64,000 nt of DNA from an uncultured Methylococcaceae bacterium (GTDB lineage Bacteria; Pseudomonadota; Gammaproteobacteria; Methylococcales; Methylococcaceae). Shown here piece after piece: positions 39,002 to 49,110 of this stretch; within the stretch, counting starts at the first letter, position 1; each line of letters starts with the position of its first letter. The stretch lies in contig CAIZPP010000325.1 in the NCBI GenBank assembly GCA_903934875.1, forward strand, positions 1 to 64,000. Reading direction: 5' to 3'. A program made the position numbers and the translations under genes. The notes below the pieces were generated by a model that ran no database searches, was not told where the DNA came from, and worked only from the letters and a program-made list of their open reading frames with translations.

Positions 39002-40063
39002 TTAATCCGGTTCAGCCGGCTCAGCCGGTTTGGCGGGTTTTGGGGGTTTTACCGGCGCGGGTGCAGGTTTGGCGGCCTTCGGCTTTGCATGGGGGGGATG
39101 GGCATCGGCCGGAGGAGATGCCGCCTTATTCGCTTTCACCGGATGTTCGGACTCATGATGAATGGTGGCCTTAGGTTTAGCCACTTTTGCCTTTTGCCCG
39201 TAGCCAAGCGAAGTCTTGGGTTTGGCTGGAGGACTTTCCGCTCGCACCGGGGACGGCACCGGCTCTTCCTGCAAATCCCTGTCGGCTTCGGGCAGAGGTG
39301 AAGAAACCTTGGGCTTGTTTACCTTGGGCCTATGCCTGTGGTGTATGGGAGTCTTTGCAGTTTCCGGCACTATCATTGTGGCCGTATCATCAGCTAAAGG
39401 CTCTTCATGCGGGTGGGGGTGGACGGCATGGGAATGATGCCTCTTGGCCGGCGGATTTTCTACTCTTACCGGGGAGGGGGTCTGCCCATCTAGCGGCTCC
39501 CCATCGGTATCGGGTTCGGCGGCGGGCTGCGGTGGAACCGGTGCCGACTTGGATTTCTTCTTAATCCTAATGTGTTTTTTATGCGCCAGCGGTTTGACCT
39601 CTGGCCCTGGGCTTGCAGAAACTGGCGCTTTCACGGCAAGCTCCTTGGCCGTTTCAGGCGGAGGGGTTGCATGTTCCCCTTTCCTGCCGGATTTGACCGG
39701 TGCCGGACTAACCCCTTCCTCAGACACGACCGGCTTATCGTCCTCAGCCTCTACGTTGGGCTTGGGTTTCAGTGCCGATAATCCGGCAGGCTTTGGGTTG
39801 GGAGGTGCATCCTCACTGTTCAGAGGGACAATTTTGTAGCCGCTTTCAACAGGCTGCTTTTCATCCTCCTTGGGCGCTATATCCTCTGCCGTCTTCGGCA
39901 ATTCGATGTTTTTTTCCAAGACATCGTCGGGGATGGACGGAATCCCGGTGGAACTGAATTTTCCCTTGTCATCGGATTTATCGAAGAGCATGGGAACGAA
40001 TATGACGACCAGGGCAACGATGATGGTCACTCCGATCAGGCGCTGCTTTAATTGCTGGTCCAT
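39002..40063 (-). CDS. DedD-like membrane protein lacking a SPOR domain
   Basis: 353 residues. The N-terminus is DedD-like (QRLIGVTIIVALVVIFVPML, FSSTGIPSIPDD). The rest is low-complexity Pro/Lys/Glu/His-rich with repeated blocks (SPVRVENPPAKRHHS, SPVRAESPPAKP). It ends in a KPAKPAEPAEPD tail and has no recognisable SPOR fold, which normally targets DedD to septal peptidoglycan. It sits in the dedD slot between folC and cvpA. Confidence 0.7.
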   Translation of the reverse strand: MDQQLKQRLIGVTIIVALVVIFVPMLFDKSDDKGKFSSTGIPSIPDDVLEKNIELPKTAEDIAPKEDEKQPVESGYKIVPLNSEDAPPNPKPAGLSALKPKPNVEAEDDKPVVSEEGVSPAPVKSGRKGEHATPPPETAKELAVKAPVSASPGPEVKPLAHKKHIRIKKKSKSAPVPPQPAAEPDTDGEPLDGQTPSPVRVENPPAKRHHSHAVHPHPHEEPLADDTATMIVPETAKTPIHHRHRPKVNKPKVSSPLPEADRDLQEEPVPSPVRAESPPAKPKTSLGYGQKAKVAKPKATIHHESEHPVKANKAASPPADAHPPHAKPKAAKPAPAPVKPPKPAKPAEPAEPD

Positions 40064-40082
40064 TTAATTACCTCTGAAACAT

Positions 40083-41357
40083 TCATGGGTTATTGGCTAA
40101 AAACTCTGAAACCAAGGGAAAAGTGCCGAACACCAAGACTAAATCGCCTTTATTGGCGCGTCGCTTAGCCGCAGCAAACGCATCGACTGCGGCGTTAAAA
40201 CCACCTTCTATGCTATCAACGGACAATTCACGGAATAATGCCCGCAGTTCGGACTCGGTAGCCGCTCGCGCCAAGGGGATCGGGGCCAAATACCAGCACT
40301 CCACCAGCGATTTGATCGGGTTGATTATCCCGGCAATGTCTTTGTCTCTCATGACGGCGAAAACCGCGTGGATTCGCTTGCCGGGGAATCTGGTTTGCAA
40401 ATAACCCACCAACACTTCCACCGCCTGCGGATTGTGCGCCACATCCAGCAAAACCGGCACTGGCCCGTCGAAATATTGAAACCGCCCCGCCAGTTTGACC
40501 GTTTCCAAGCCCTTACGCAGGGCTGCGTCATTTACCGGCAACTGCTGACCGACCGAGCGCAACAATGCAAGGACGGCGGATGCGTTGAGCAATTGATGCT
40601 CCCCCGCGAGCGCTGGGCTGGGCAGGTGCTCAAGACGGGTTCCCAAACCAAACCAATTCCAGCCACAATCTGAGCGCTCATAGCCATAATCAAGGCCCTG
40701 CCGCGACAACACTATACCCTTGGCATCGGCAAAATCTATCAGGCTCTGCGGCGGATTGGGATCGCCTATGATCGCGGGCTTGCCGGGACGGAGTATGCCC
40801 GCCTTTTCCAATGCGATGGCTTCCCGGCTATCGCCAAACCAATCCCTATGGTCAATCGCAATGCTCGCAATTAGCGCAGCATCGGAATCGATGATGTTCA
40901 CTGCGTCCAAGCGCCCCCCCAAGCCCACTTCCAAAATTTGCACGTCTAGGGCCGACGCGGAAAACAAATCCAGCGCCGCCAAGGTGCCAAACTCAAAAAA
41001 ACTTAGGCTAACGCCATTCCGCACCCGCTCAATGCGCTCAAAGGCCGCACAGATCGCCGCATCGTCGGCGGGTTCGCCGTTGACTTTGATGCGCTCGTTA
41101 TAGCGCAACAAATGGGGCGAGGTGTAGGCGCCTACACGGTACCCCCCAGCCCGCAAAATGGAATCCAACAGCGCAACGCTGGAACCCTTGCCATTGGTGC
41201 CGCCAACCGTGAGCGTCAGCGGGTTGGCAGTTCCCGGCAACAAGGCTTCATAAACTTTGCGGACCCGCGCCAAGCCAAGGTCAATGGACTTGGGGTGCAA
41301 GGTTTCTTGCCAAGCCAGCCATTCGTCCAGCTTGGCAAAACGTGTGGGCGTGCTGAT
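40083..41357 (-). CDS. folC: FolC folylpolyglutamate/dihydrofolate synthase
   Basis: Mur-ligase fold: P-loop VGGTNGKGSSVALLDSIL, SPHLLRYNERIKVNG, FEFGTLAALDLF, HNPQAVEVL. The family N-terminus (KLDEWLAWQETLHPKSIDLG) lies upstream of the first TTG (41300), yet no ATG, GTG or TTG exists before it back to the in-frame stop. The best start is a rare ATC at 41357 with AGAGGA 8 bases upstream, one base after the accD stop. Translation from TTG 41300 would lose 19 family-conserved residues. Confidence 0.8.
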   Translation of the reverse strand: MSTPTRFAKLDEWLAWQETLHPKSIDLGLARVRKVYEALLPGTANPLTLTVGGTNGKGSSVALLDSILRAGGYRVGAYTSPHLLRYNERIKVNGEPADDAAICAAFERIERVRNGVSLSFFEFGTLAALDLFSASALDVQILEVGLGGRLDAVNIIDSDAALIASIAIDHRDWFGDSREAIALEKAGILRPGKPAIIGDPNPPQSLIDFADAKGIVLSRQGLDYGYERSDCGWNWFGLGTRLEHLPSPALAGEHQLLNASAVLALLRSVGQQLPVNDAALRKGLETVKLAGRFQYFDGPVPVLLDVAHNPQAVEVLVGYLQTRFPGKRIHAVFAVMRDKDIAGIINPIKSLVECWYLAPIPLARAATESELRALFRELSVDSIEGGFNAAVDAFAAAKRRANKGDLVLVFGTFPLVSEFLANNP

Positions 41358-41358
41358 T

Positions 41359-42264
41359 TTATGCGTCCTCTAAGACCGCCGCTGATTCCGCTGCGGCATT
41401 TCCGCCATCGCCACCTTGCATCAGCAAATCCAACAAGTCGGCTATCTTGTCACGCATTTCCCGCCGGTCAATAATCATATCAATGGCCCCGTGCTCCAAT
41501 AGAAACTCGCTACGCTGGAAGCCTTCGGGCAACTTCTCGCGCACCGTCTGCTCGATCACCCGTGGCCCGGCAAAACCGATCAATGCGCCCGGCTCGCCGA
41601 TATTGATATCCCCCAGCATGGCGAGGCTGGCGGACACCCCGCCCATGGTCGGGTCGGTCAGCACAGAAATGAAGGGCAGGCCTGCCTCGGCCATTTTTGC
41701 CAGTGCCGCACTCGTCTTGGCCATTTGGAACAGAGACAGCAAGGACTCCTGCATACGCGCCCCGCCGCTGGCCGAGAAACAAACCAGCGGAATATGTTGC
41801 TCCAGGCAAATATTGACCCCCCGCACAAAGGCTTCACCTACCACTGAACCCATTGATCCGGCCATAAACTCAAAGTTGAACGCCGCCACAACCAAGGGCC
41901 GGTCTTTCAACTGACCGTGGATGACAATCAGGGCGTCTTTTTCCCCGGTCTGCTTCTGCGCCTGCGCCAAGCGGTCCTTGTATTTTTTGCTGTCCTTGAA
42001 TTTTAACGGGTCAAGCGGACTGAGGGTATCCCCCACTTCCCGTTGACTGCCAGGGTCCAAAAACTCATTCAAGCGCTTGCGGGCGCTGATACGCATATGA
42101 TGGCTGCATTTCGGGCAGACATCCAAATTTCGCTCCACTTCAGCACGGTACAGAATGGCGCTGCAGAGGTCGCACTTGCACCACAGACCCTCGGGCACGA
42201 CGCTTTTTGTAGACGCATCGGTGCGTATTTTCGACAATACCTTTTTATGAAACCAACTACTCAC
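41359..42264 (-). CDS. accD: Acetyl-CoA carboxylase carboxyltransferase beta
   Basis: 301 residues. Zinc ribbon CDLC ... CPKC (about 29-54) and the crotonase-type core [18 protein letters not shown] and [18 protein letters not shown]. Pairs with AccA to make malonyl-CoA. Upstream of folC in the conserved operon. Confidence 0.96.
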   Translation of the reverse strand: MSSWFHKKVLSKIRTDASTKSVVPEGLWCKCDLCSAILYRAEVERNLDVCPKCSHHMRISARKRLNEFLDPGSQREVGDTLSPLDPLKFKDSKKYKDRLAQAQKQTGEKDALIVIHGQLKDRPLVVAAFNFEFMAGSMGSVVGEAFVRGVNICLEQHIPLVCFSASGGARMQESLLSLFQMAKTSAALAKMAEAGLPFISVLTDPTMGGVSASLAMLGDINIGEPGALIGFAGPRVIEQTVREKLPEGFQRSEFLLEHGAIDMIIDRREMRDKIADLLDLLMQGGDGGNAAAESAAVLEDA

Positions 42265-42285
42265 TTCAGTCCCCGTGGATTTGTT

Positions 42286-43089
42286 TTAAGCATCAAGCGA
42301 TGATCGCATGGAACGTAGCAGCCCAGTGATTTCCTGCAAGGCAAGGGCGGAGTCGTCCCCCGCCGCCTCAATCCTACTGACCAAGGCACTGCCGACCACC
42401 ACGCCGTCGCCTAATTTGGCTACCGCAGCCGCCGTCTCGGCGTTTTTGACACCAAACCCGACCGCGATGGGCAAACCGGTCAGCTTGCGAATTTCCTCGA
42501 CCTTGTGCGCTACATCATCAAGATTCAGGTGTGAGGCCCCGGTCACGCCCTTAAGCGAAACATAATACAGGTAGCCGCGCCCCAATTGCCCCATTTTCGC
42601 AATGCGTTCGTTGGTACTGTTCGGGGCCAGCAGGAAAATCGGGTCTATGCCAGCCTCATCCAGCATGGGCAAAAATTCCGACGACTCCTCCGGCGGCATG
42701 TCCACCGTCAGCACACCGTCCACACCCGCAGCCTGCGCCTTTTCCACAAAATTGCGATAGCCTAGCGACTCCACCGGATTCAAATACCCCATCAACACCA
42801 CAGGCGTGGTATCGTCCTTCTGGCGGAACTCTCTGACCAGTTCCAAGACCTTGCGCAAACTCATCTTGTGCGCAAGAGCGCGCTCGCTGGCCCGTTGAAT
42901 CACCGGGCCGTCGGCCATCGGATCGGAAAACGGCACCCCCAGCTCAATGATATCCGCACCCGCTTCGACCATCGCATGGAGGGCAGGCACAGTGAAGGCC
43001 GGGTTGGGATCGCCCGCCGTGATAAATGGGATCAGCGCTTTGCGGCCATCCCGCCTCAGGCTCTCAAATTTAGGACTAATTCGGCTCAC
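42286..43089 (-). CDS. trpA: Tryptophan synthase alpha chain
   Basis: 267 residues. TIM barrel with FITAGDPNP, the catalytic Glu in [32 protein letters not shown] and VGFGVKNAE. Overlaps trpB by 4 bases. Confidence 0.97.
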   Translation of the reverse strand: MSRISPKFESLRRDGRKALIPFITAGDPNPAFTVPALHAMVEAGADIIELGVPFSDPMADGPVIQRASERALAHKMSLRKVLELVREFRQKDDTTPVVLMGYLNPVESLGYRNFVEKAQAAGVDGVLTVDMPPEESSEFLPMLDEAGIDPIFLLAPNSTNERIAKMGQLGRGYLYYVSLKGVTGASHLNLDDVAHKVEEIRKLTGLPIAVGFGVKNAETAAAVAKLGDGVVVGSALVSRIEAAGDDSALALQEITGLLRSMRSSLDA

Positions 43090-44303
43090 AGGGTGATTCC
43101 TTCGCGTGCGGCTATGGTGTTGATGTCTTTATCGCCCCGGCCCGACAGATTGACCAAGATGGTTTTGTCCTTGGGCAAGGTGGGGGCCAATTTCATGGCG
43201 TAGGCGATGGCGTGGGAGGACTCCAAAGCCGGTATGATGCCTTCCAGCCGGGTCAGTGCGTGGAAACCCTGCATGGCTTCATCATCGGTAATGCTGACAT
43301 AGTGGGCGCGGCCCGAATCCTTCAGCCATGCGTGTTCCGGGCCTACGCCTGGATAATCCAAGCCGGCCGAGATGGAATGGGTTTCAATAATCTCACCATC
43401 CTCGTCTTCCATCAAGTAAGTGCGGTTGCCATGCAGCACACCAGGACGGCCCGCGCTCAAGGGCGCGGAATGGCGGCCCGTGGCAATGCCATCCCCCGCC
43501 GCCTCGACCCCGTGCATCGCAACTTCGCGGTCGTCTATAAACGGATAAAACAGGCCGATGGCATTGGAGCCGCCGCCGACGCAGGCGGCCAATACGTCCG
43601 GCAGGCACCCGGTCATTTCCAGCATCTGTTGTTTGGACTCCCGTCCGATGACAGCCTGGAAATCCCGCACCATGGCAGGATAGGGGTGAGGGCCTGCGAC
43701 CGTGCCAATGATATAAAAAGTGTTGTCCACATTCGTCACCCAATCGCGCATTGCCTCGTTGAGCGCGTCTTTCAGCGTCTTCGAGCCGGACTCCACCGGC
43801 ACCACCGTCGCGCCTAGCAGTTTCATGCGCAACACATTGGGTGCCTGCCGGGCCACGTCAACCGAACCCATATAGACCACGCATTCCAGCCCCAGCCGGG
43901 CGGCGACCGTCGCCGTGGCCACGCCATGCTGTCCGGCCCCGGTTTCGGCAATGATCCGGGTTTTGCCCATGCGTTTGGCAAGCAAAGCCTGGCCCACGGT
44001 ATTGTTCACCTTGTGCGCGCCAGTGTGGTTCAAATCCTCGCGTTTGAGGAAAATCTGCGCCCCGCCCAACTCGCGGCTGAAACGCTCCGCATGGTAGATT
44101 GGGGAAGGCCGCCCCACATAATGTTGCAGGTCGTAATCCAACTCAGCCAGGAAATCCTTATCCTGCATATAACGATAATAAGCCTCGGTCAGTTCACTGA
44201 TGGGCAACATCAGGGTTTCAGCCACAAAAACACCACCGTAGGGACCGAAATGTCCACGCTGGTCGGGCAAATTGTAGGTTTCAATTGATTCGAGATTGGT
44301 CAA
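43086..44303 (-). CDS. trpB: Tryptophan synthase beta chain
   Basis: 405 residues. PLP lysine in [14 protein letters not shown], phosphate-binding GGGSNAIG, and GAGQHG(V). Converts indole and serine to tryptophan. It overlaps trpF by 23 bases. Confidence 0.97.
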   Translation of the reverse strand: MTNLESIETYNLPDQRGHFGPYGGVFVAETLMLPISELTEAYYRYMQDKDFLAELDYDLQHYVGRPSPIYHAERFSRELGGAQIFLKREDLNHTGAHKVNNTVGQALLAKRMGKTRIIAETGAGQHGVATATVAARLGLECVVYMGSVDVARQAPNVLRMKLLGATVVPVESGSKTLKDALNEAMRDWVTNVDNTFYIIGTVAGPHPYPAMVRDFQAVIGRESKQQMLEMTGCLPDVLAACVGGGSNAIGLFYPFIDDREVAMHGVEAAGDGIATGRHSAPLSAGRPGVLHGNRTYLMEDEDGEIIETHSISAGLDYPGVGPEHAWLKDSGRAHYVSITDDEAMQGFHALTRLEGIIPALESSHAIAYAMKLAPTLPKDKTILVNLSGRGDKDINTIAAREGITL

Positions 44304-44916
44304 AGTCTAGGACCCCTTTAATAAATGCCGCCATTTTTTTCGCATCCTTGACGCCTTTCGCAGACTCCACGCCGCTGCTAACGTCCAGCCCGTAAGGCTT
44401 TACCATCCGCAGGGCCTCGCCCGCATTGCCAGGATTTAGGCCACCAGCCAAAATCACCGGCAGGGGGCAATCCGGCGGTATCATCGCCCAGTCAAACCCT
44501 TTACCCGTCCCGCCTTTTGCCGCCGGGTCGTCCGCGTCCAACAGCAGCCCCGAAGACCTTGCATAATCCGCCGCAACCCGTTGCAAATCGGTCCTAGGCC
44601 CCATCCGCACCGCCTTGATGTAGGCGCGGCCAAACGCCTGGCAGTAATCCGGGCTTTCCTCACCGTGGAACTGGAGCAGATCAATGCGCAGCGAATTCAA
44701 CACTTCCGCTACCCATTGCGGTTTCTCATCCACAAACAAACCCACCACGGTGACGAAAGGCGGCAAGGCATCGACAATGGCTTTTGCCTGCGCTATGTCC
44801 ACATTACGCGGGCTGCGCGGGTAAAATACCAAACCAATGGCATCCACACCCAGACTGGCCGCCGCTTGTGCATCCTCGATACGGGTCAAGCCGCAGATTT
44901 TAACGCGAGTTCGCAT
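44281..44916 (-). CDS. trpF: Phosphoribosylanthranilate isomerase
   Basis: 211 residues from [16 protein letters not shown] (catalytic Cys in KICGL). Later signatures are VGLFVDE, LQFHGEE, LLDADD and DVSSGVE. The start at 44916 is chosen because the family begins at this motif. First gene of the trpF-B-A-accD-folC-dedD-cvpA-purF operon. Confidence 0.95.
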   Translation of the reverse strand: MRTRVKICGLTRIEDAQAAASLGVDAIGLVFYPRSPRNVDIAQAKAIVDALPPFVTVVGLFVDEKPQWVAEVLNSLRIDLLQFHGEESPDYCQAFGRAYIKAVRMGPRTDLQRVAADYARSSGLLLDADDPAAKGGTGKGFDWAMIPPDCPLPVILAGGLNPGNAGEALRMVKPYGLDVSSGVESAKGVKDAKKMAAFIKGVLDFDQSRIN

Positions 44917-45234
44917 GTTTGGGGTACGAGAATTTTGCAAGGGTATTATCAGAGACTTCAAGGGGAAATGGAACTTGACTTGCAAGCGACAGTGAATTTG
45001 CCGCTTTGCTCTTAAGGCGGTGGGCTAATGCTCATATCGTAACAAAAATCGACGGTTTATACGACACATTATAGAGCGCTGCCAGCAATTCTCATTTTGG
45101 CTAGAACGTCGTCATACCGGCATGGATGCAGGTGAAATCGGCAGGATAGCCGATTTGCTTAGGCGAACCGCCCGAAGGGTTCGGGACACGGTTGTTCCGA
45201 ATGCATCCAGCAACATGGACGTGATGCCGTCTGG

Positions 45235-45336
45235 GAGCGCCAAGCACCAGCTTGGCCTTTATGGACGGCGATTCGTTTTGGAGTGTCAAGGCTTGCCTTG
45301 ACGGGCAAAGCAGGCTTTGCCACTCCATGCGTAACA
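45235..45336. repeat. Composite repeat: hairpin + family B end
   Basis: GGGAGCGCCAAGCACCAGCT matches 31980s. Then come GGAGTGTCAAGGCTTGCC, GGCAAAGCAGGCTTTGCC and GCGTAACATCAG, which match the reverse complement of 62995-63068 with few differences. A solo, probably broken family B copy. The gap 44917-45457 otherwise has no credible gene. Confidence 0.65.
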
Positions 45337-45457
45337 TCAGCCCGTCGGGCTCGTCTCTTTGCGTTGCGCCCGACACTTAATTGGGCCGAGATTTGCACTT
45401 CCGGCCCATGTGTTCAGTGTTTGCGACGAAGTGCGGTTGCGGTACAAAAAGTTACTT

Positions 45458-45664
45458 TCAGGCCGATTCGGACAGGGAATGATGCAAGGGAAGCAAATCG
45501 TCTGCGGTTAGCGTGGCAAAAGCATAAGCACGGCCCTCAAGATCGGCGAACTCGACCTTGAAAATCCCCGGCCCCAATTCCTCAACAAGCACCCCGACCA
45601 AGCCGGACGGAAGCCCCAAATCTCCATGGTCGCGGCGCAAAGCTACCGTGTCCAGCAATTTCAT
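45458..45664 (-). CDS. DUF4926 small protein
   Basis: 68 residues from MKLLDTVALRRD. DUF4926 pattern: DTVAL..D, GLVGVLVEELGPGIFKVEF and a C-terminal LTADDLLPLH. SH3-like small beta protein of unknown function, usually next to toxin-antitoxin-like genes. An upstream ATG at 45670 is also possible. Confidence 0.75.
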   Translation of the reverse strand: MKLLDTVALRRDHGDLGLPSGLVGVLVEELGPGIFKVEFADLEGRAYAFATLTADDLLPLHHSLSESA

Positions 45665-45718
45665 AGACATAATAAATTCAGTTTGAGCCAAAAAGATGAA
45701 ACACGCCCGTTATTCTCA

Positions 45719-45860
45719 CTTGTTTCGGGTAATATATTAGTTTTATCTATCCCAACGCCCAATGAACGCTCTCCGCATCGGTTTCATCAGTGTGATTGTG
45801 ACCAGTTGCCCAGGTGCGAAGGAGTTGGCGCAGGTATTGACGCAGGTTAAATATATAAAC
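45719..45860 (+). pseudogene. Decayed partial copy of the rimO promoter and start
   Basis: The leader TTTCGGGTAA ... AACGCCCA and the start (MNALRIGFIS) repeat 46259-46330 of intact rimO ([10 protein letters not shown]). The frame then jumps to VIVTSCPGAKE, resembling an internal rimO segment ([11 protein letters not shown]), and stops after KYIN. This is a copy with an internal deletion, not a working gene. Confidence 0.7.
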
Positions 45861-46138
45861 TGATTCCCATTCTTTGGGCAGCATTTGCCAAATCGCCGTC
45901 AAACACTAAGAAACGGAAATCTTGATGGGCGGCAACCCGCCAGATCGCTTCGGTCGCCGCCAAATGCACACTGTCGTAACCGCGTAGACGGTGTGTTTCG
46001 GCCAAATCCCCCGCACGATGGATTAATTCTTGGGTGACGCTAACAATCTCAAAACTCGGCCAATCCCGTTCGAAATCTTCGCGCCACGATTAAATATTCG
46101 GACAGATGTGCTTTAAGATCACGGACATTGATTTCCAT
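45847..46138 (-). pseudogene. vapBC (Phd antitoxin / PIN toxin) remnant
   Basis: ATG at 46138 opens an antitoxin-like start (MEINVRDLKAHLSEYLI). After a frame change the sequence reads as a PIN-toxin C-terminus: WPSFEIVSVTQELIHRA, RGYDSVHLAAT, FLVFDGDLANAAQRMGI. The antitoxin end and toxin start are missing, so an internal deletion has joined the two genes. Between here and rimO only the rimO leader is seen. Confidence 0.7.
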
Positions 46139-46298
46139 GCAATCATTTTTTATGTAGTCATTTTGTTACTGTTGTAGTCACATTGTTATCAACAATATAC
46201 CGGTTTTTTGCCCCTGCCGTCCAATCAGATGATACAACTCCCGTTCCGTTCCCCACAGTTTCGGGTAAACTACAAGTTTTTTCTATACTCAACGCCCT

Positions 46299-47609
46299 AT
46301 GAACCCTCCCCGCATCGGTTTCATCAGTCTCGGTTGCCCGAAAGCGCTGGTTGACAGCGAACGCATTCTGACCCAGTTACGGTCAGAAGGTTATGACATG
46401 GTTCCAGCCTACAAGTATGCCGACTTGGTGGTGGTGAACACCTGCGGCTTCATTGATGCCGCTGTGGAAGAGTCGCTGGATGCCATCGGCGAGGCTTTGG
46501 CGGAAAACGGCAAGGTGATTGTGACCGGTTGCCTAGGCGCGAGGGAGGACGAAATCCGTGCCCGCCATCCGCAGGTATTGAAAATCACCGGCGCACACGC
46601 CTATGAGGAAGTCGTCAATGCGGTGCATGAACAGTTACCGCCATTGCACGACCCCTTCGTCCATTTGGTTCCGCCGCAGGGCATAAAACTGACGCCGCGC
46701 CATTATGCCTACCTGAAAATTTCCGAGGGCTGCAACCACCGCTGCACCTTCTGCATCATTCCCTCCCTGCGCGGCGACCTCGTCAGCCGTCCCATCGGCG
46801 AGGTGATGGGCGAAGCGGAACGGCTGGTCAAAGCCGGGGTGAAGGAATTGCTAGTGGTATCCCAAGACACCAGCGCCTACGGCGTGGACCTGAAATACCG
46901 CACCGGCTTCTGGGAGGGTCGGCCCCTGAAAACCCGCTTCCAAGATTTGGCACTCGCCTTGGGCGAACTGGGGGTTTGGGTGCGGATGCACTATGTATAC
47001 CCCTACCCCCATGTGGACGGCATCGTGCCGCTGATGGCGGAGGGAAAAATCCTGCCCTATCTGGACATTCCCTTCCAGCACTCCAGCCCGCGCATACTCA
47101 AGCTGATGAAGCGCCCGGCATCCAGTGAAAACAATCTGGAGCGCATCCGCGCTTGGCGGAGTATCTGCCCGGACATCACCATACGCAGCACCTTCATCGT
47201 CGGCTTCCCCGGCGAGACCGACGAGGAATTTGAAGACTTGCTGGACTTTCTCGACCAAGCGCAATTGGACCGGGTCGGCTGCTTCGCCTATTCCCCGGTG
47301 GCGGGGGCTGTGGCCAACGAACTGCCGGATGCCGTGCCGGAGGACATCAAAGAAGAGCGGCTGGCCCGTTTCATGGAATTGCAAGAACAGATCAGCGCAG
47401 ACCGTCTACAAGCCAAAGTCGGGCGGCGTGAACTTGTGCTGATCGACGAAGTGGTCGAGGAAGGTGCTGTGGGCAGAAGCCGCGCCGATGCCCCGGAAAT
47501 CGACGGGCAGGTTTTTATAGACGGAGCCACGCACTTGCAGATAGGCGAGATCGTGGAGGTGGAGATCGAAGAGGCCGACGAGCACGACATGTGGGGGCAT
47601 TTGCTCTGA
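46299..47609 (+). CDS. rimO: Ribosomal protein S12 methylthiotransferase RimO
   Basis: 436 residues. N-terminal UPF0004 domain with the cluster cysteines in SLGCPKA, VNTCGF and TGCLGARE. Radical SAM motif CNHRCTFC, then a C-terminal TRAM domain. Methylthiolates Asp89 of ribosomal protein S12. Confidence 0.96.
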   Translation: MNPPRIGFISLGCPKALVDSERILTQLRSEGYDMVPAYKYADLVVVNTCGFIDAAVEESLDAIGEALAENGKVIVTGCLGAREDEIRARHPQVLKITGAHAYEEVVNAVHEQLPPLHDPFVHLVPPQGIKLTPRHYAYLKISEGCNHRCTFCIIPSLRGDLVSRPIGEVMGEAERLVKAGVKELLVVSQDTSAYGVDLKYRTGFWEGRPLKTRFQDLALALGELGVWVRMHYVYPYPHVDGIVPLMAEGKILPYLDIPFQHSSPRILKLMKRPASSENNLERIRAWRSICPDITIRSTFIVGFPGETDEEFEDLLDFLDQAQLDRVGCFAYSPVAGAVANELPDAVPEDIKEERLARFMELQEQISADRLQAKVGRRELVLIDEVVEEGAVGRSRADAPEIDGQVFIDGATHLQIGEIVEVEIEEADEHDMWGHLL

Positions 47610-47708
47610 TATTGGGCTCTGCGCTAGTTAAGCAACATTAAACTCCCTATCCCTGCGGTGCTAACGTATGCACACATTTTTCACGCCATTGATATTACTT
47701 GATATTAC

Positions 47709-47748
47709 TCCCCTCGCCCGCTTGCGGGAGAGGGGCTGGGGGTGAGGG
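47709..47748. repeat. GC-rich hairpin repeat
   Basis: CCCCTCGCCC and GGGAGAGGGG around GCTTGC; similar to 751-786. The direct repeat TTGATATTACT precedes it. Confidence 0.5.
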
Positions 47749-47798
47749 CAAATCGAATGTAGCTTTACTGCCGCAGTCATCGCTAGAGAATGGCAACT

Positions 47799-47862
47799 TG
47801 TGGAGTGCGGCGACTCGTCGCCGCTGGACGCAAAAGGCGGCGACGAGTCGCCGCACTCCACA
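47799..47862. repeat. Long perfect palindrome
   Basis: GTGGAGTGCGGCGACTCGTC and its exact inverse are separated by 12 bases, in the gap between rimO and intI. A family B end (GCGTAACATCAG) follows at 47887-47898. Confidence 0.6.
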
Positions 47863-47908
47863 ACATCCGGGCTACAGCCTACACGGTTGCGTAACATCAG
47901 ATCTATAA

Positions 47909-48895
47909 CTACAAATTATCCAACGGACTCGCCACCCCCCTCCCGCCCCGGTTCAACACATGGGTGTAAATCATCGTCGTCGCCACATCCTTGTGGCCTA
48001 GCAACTCCTGCACCGTGCGTATGTCATAGCCGGACTGCAACAAATGCGTGGCAAAGCTATGGCGCAAAGTGTGCGGCGATGCCAACTTGGCGATATCCGC
48101 ATCACGCAGCGCCTGCTTGATGGCCCGCTGTATATTTTTCTCGTCGGCGTGATGCCGCCGCGTCACGCCCGAGCGCGGGTCGACCGAAAGCTTCGTGGAC
48201 GGGAAGACATATTGCCAACCCCATTCCTTCCCCGCATTCGGGTATTTAATTTCCAGGGCATCAGGCAAATAGACACTGCCGAAACCCGCTTGCAAATCAT
48301 CCTGGTGCAAAGCCCTGACGCGGGCCAAGTGCACCTTCAGCGGTTCGACCAAGCTGTCCGGCAACATCGTCACCCTGTCCTTGCAACCCTTGCCATCCCG
48401 CACGATCAACTCACGCCGATCGAATTCAACGTCTTTCACCCGCAGCCTCATACATTCCATCAAGCGCATTCCGGTCCCGTAAAGTAATTTCGCCATCAGT
48501 TGCTGTGTGCCCTTAATTCGGTCCAGCAGGTTTTTCACTTCCGCCTGCGTCAGCACCACCGGCAAACGCCTAGACACCTTCGCCTCCTCGACATCATCCA
48601 GCCACGGCAACTGGACTTCCAAAACCTCGCTATAGAGGAACAATAACGCAGACTTCGCCTGATTCTGCGTCGAAGCCGACACCTTGCCCACCACCGCCAA
48701 ATGCGTCAAAAACGCCTCCACCTCGGTTGCCCCCAATTCCGACGGATGGCGCTTTTCGTTGAACAGGACGAAACGCTTGACCCAATCCATATACGACTGC
48801 TCCGTGCGGATGCTGTAATGCTTCAGGCGAAGCTTGTTGCGCACCTGATCCATTAATTTAGGCTTTGCGCCTAAAGGTGTATTAGTATTTTCCAT
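47909..48895 (-). CDS. intI: Integron integrase (tyrosine recombinase)
   Basis: 328 residues. Tyrosine recombinase with R144 (TGMRLMEC), H275-R278 (PHTLRHSF), H301 (LLGHKDV) and Y310. The insert at about 211-250 ([20 protein letters not shown] and [15 protein letters not shown]) is the IntI-specific extra helix that binds folded attC sites. It appears intact. No gene cassettes or clear attC array are visible on either side. Confidence 0.9.
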   Translation of the reverse strand: MENTNTPLGAKPKLMDQVRNKLRLKHYSIRTEQSYMDWVKRFVLFNEKRHPSELGATEVEAFLTHLAVVGKVSASTQNQAKSALLFLYSEVLEVQLPWLDDVEEAKVSRRLPVVLTQAEVKNLLDRIKGTQQLMAKLLYGTGMRLMECMRLRVKDVEFDRRELIVRDGKGCKDRVTMLPDSLVEPLKVHLARVRALHQDDLQAGFGSVYLPDALEIKYPNAGKEWGWQYVFPSTKLSVDPRSGVTRRHHADEKNIQRAIKQALRDADIAKLASPHTLRHSFATHLLQSGYDIRTVQELLGHKDVATTMIYTHVLNRGGRGVASPLDNL

Positions 48896-48969
48896 TGGGG
48901 TGATTTTTTCGTAAAATGGACGTTGAAAACCTAAGGAATGAAGGCGTAGAGTTCAAATTATACACTTAA

Positions 48970-49038
48970 CTGATGTTAGGAAGTGCCGTTTGTTGGCTGT
49001 TGTAGGGCGGCCTACAAGTGTTCGTTGCGTAACATCAG
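48970..49038. mobile_element. Family B mini-element with 7-bp target duplication
   Basis: A 69-bp element running from CTGATGTTA to TAACATCAG, flanked exactly by CACTTAA at 48963-48969 and 49039-49045. The termini match the 62995-63122 copy. Non-coding with an inner hairpin (TAGGGCGGCCTA). Confidence 0.8.
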
Positions 49039-49045
49039 CACTTAA

Positions 49046-49063
49046 GTTAAGCCGATGTTATGC
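49046..49063. other. Possible attI or attC half-site
   Basis: GTTAAGCCGATGTTATGC: the AGTTAAGCCG box is like that in aadA-type attC sites, and GTTATGC is near the core GTTRRRY. It lies about 160 bp before intI (about 85 bp without the mini-element). It is only suggestive. Confidence 0.3.
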
Positions 49064-49110
49064 GGGACAATCGAACCCAGCAATTCTCAGTTTGGCCCGA
49101 AGCTCCGCTA

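Noticed and set aside
45101-45376. Short leftward frames in the trpF upstream gap
   Set aside because: They run through repeats and hairpins and have no family similarity.
46131-46200. Zur or Fur box before rimO
   Set aside because: TTGTTATCAA-like palindromes are too short and AT-rich to tell from chance.
49046-49063. Calling this site a certain attI
   Set aside because: Only part of the core fits; kept as a low-confidence feature.
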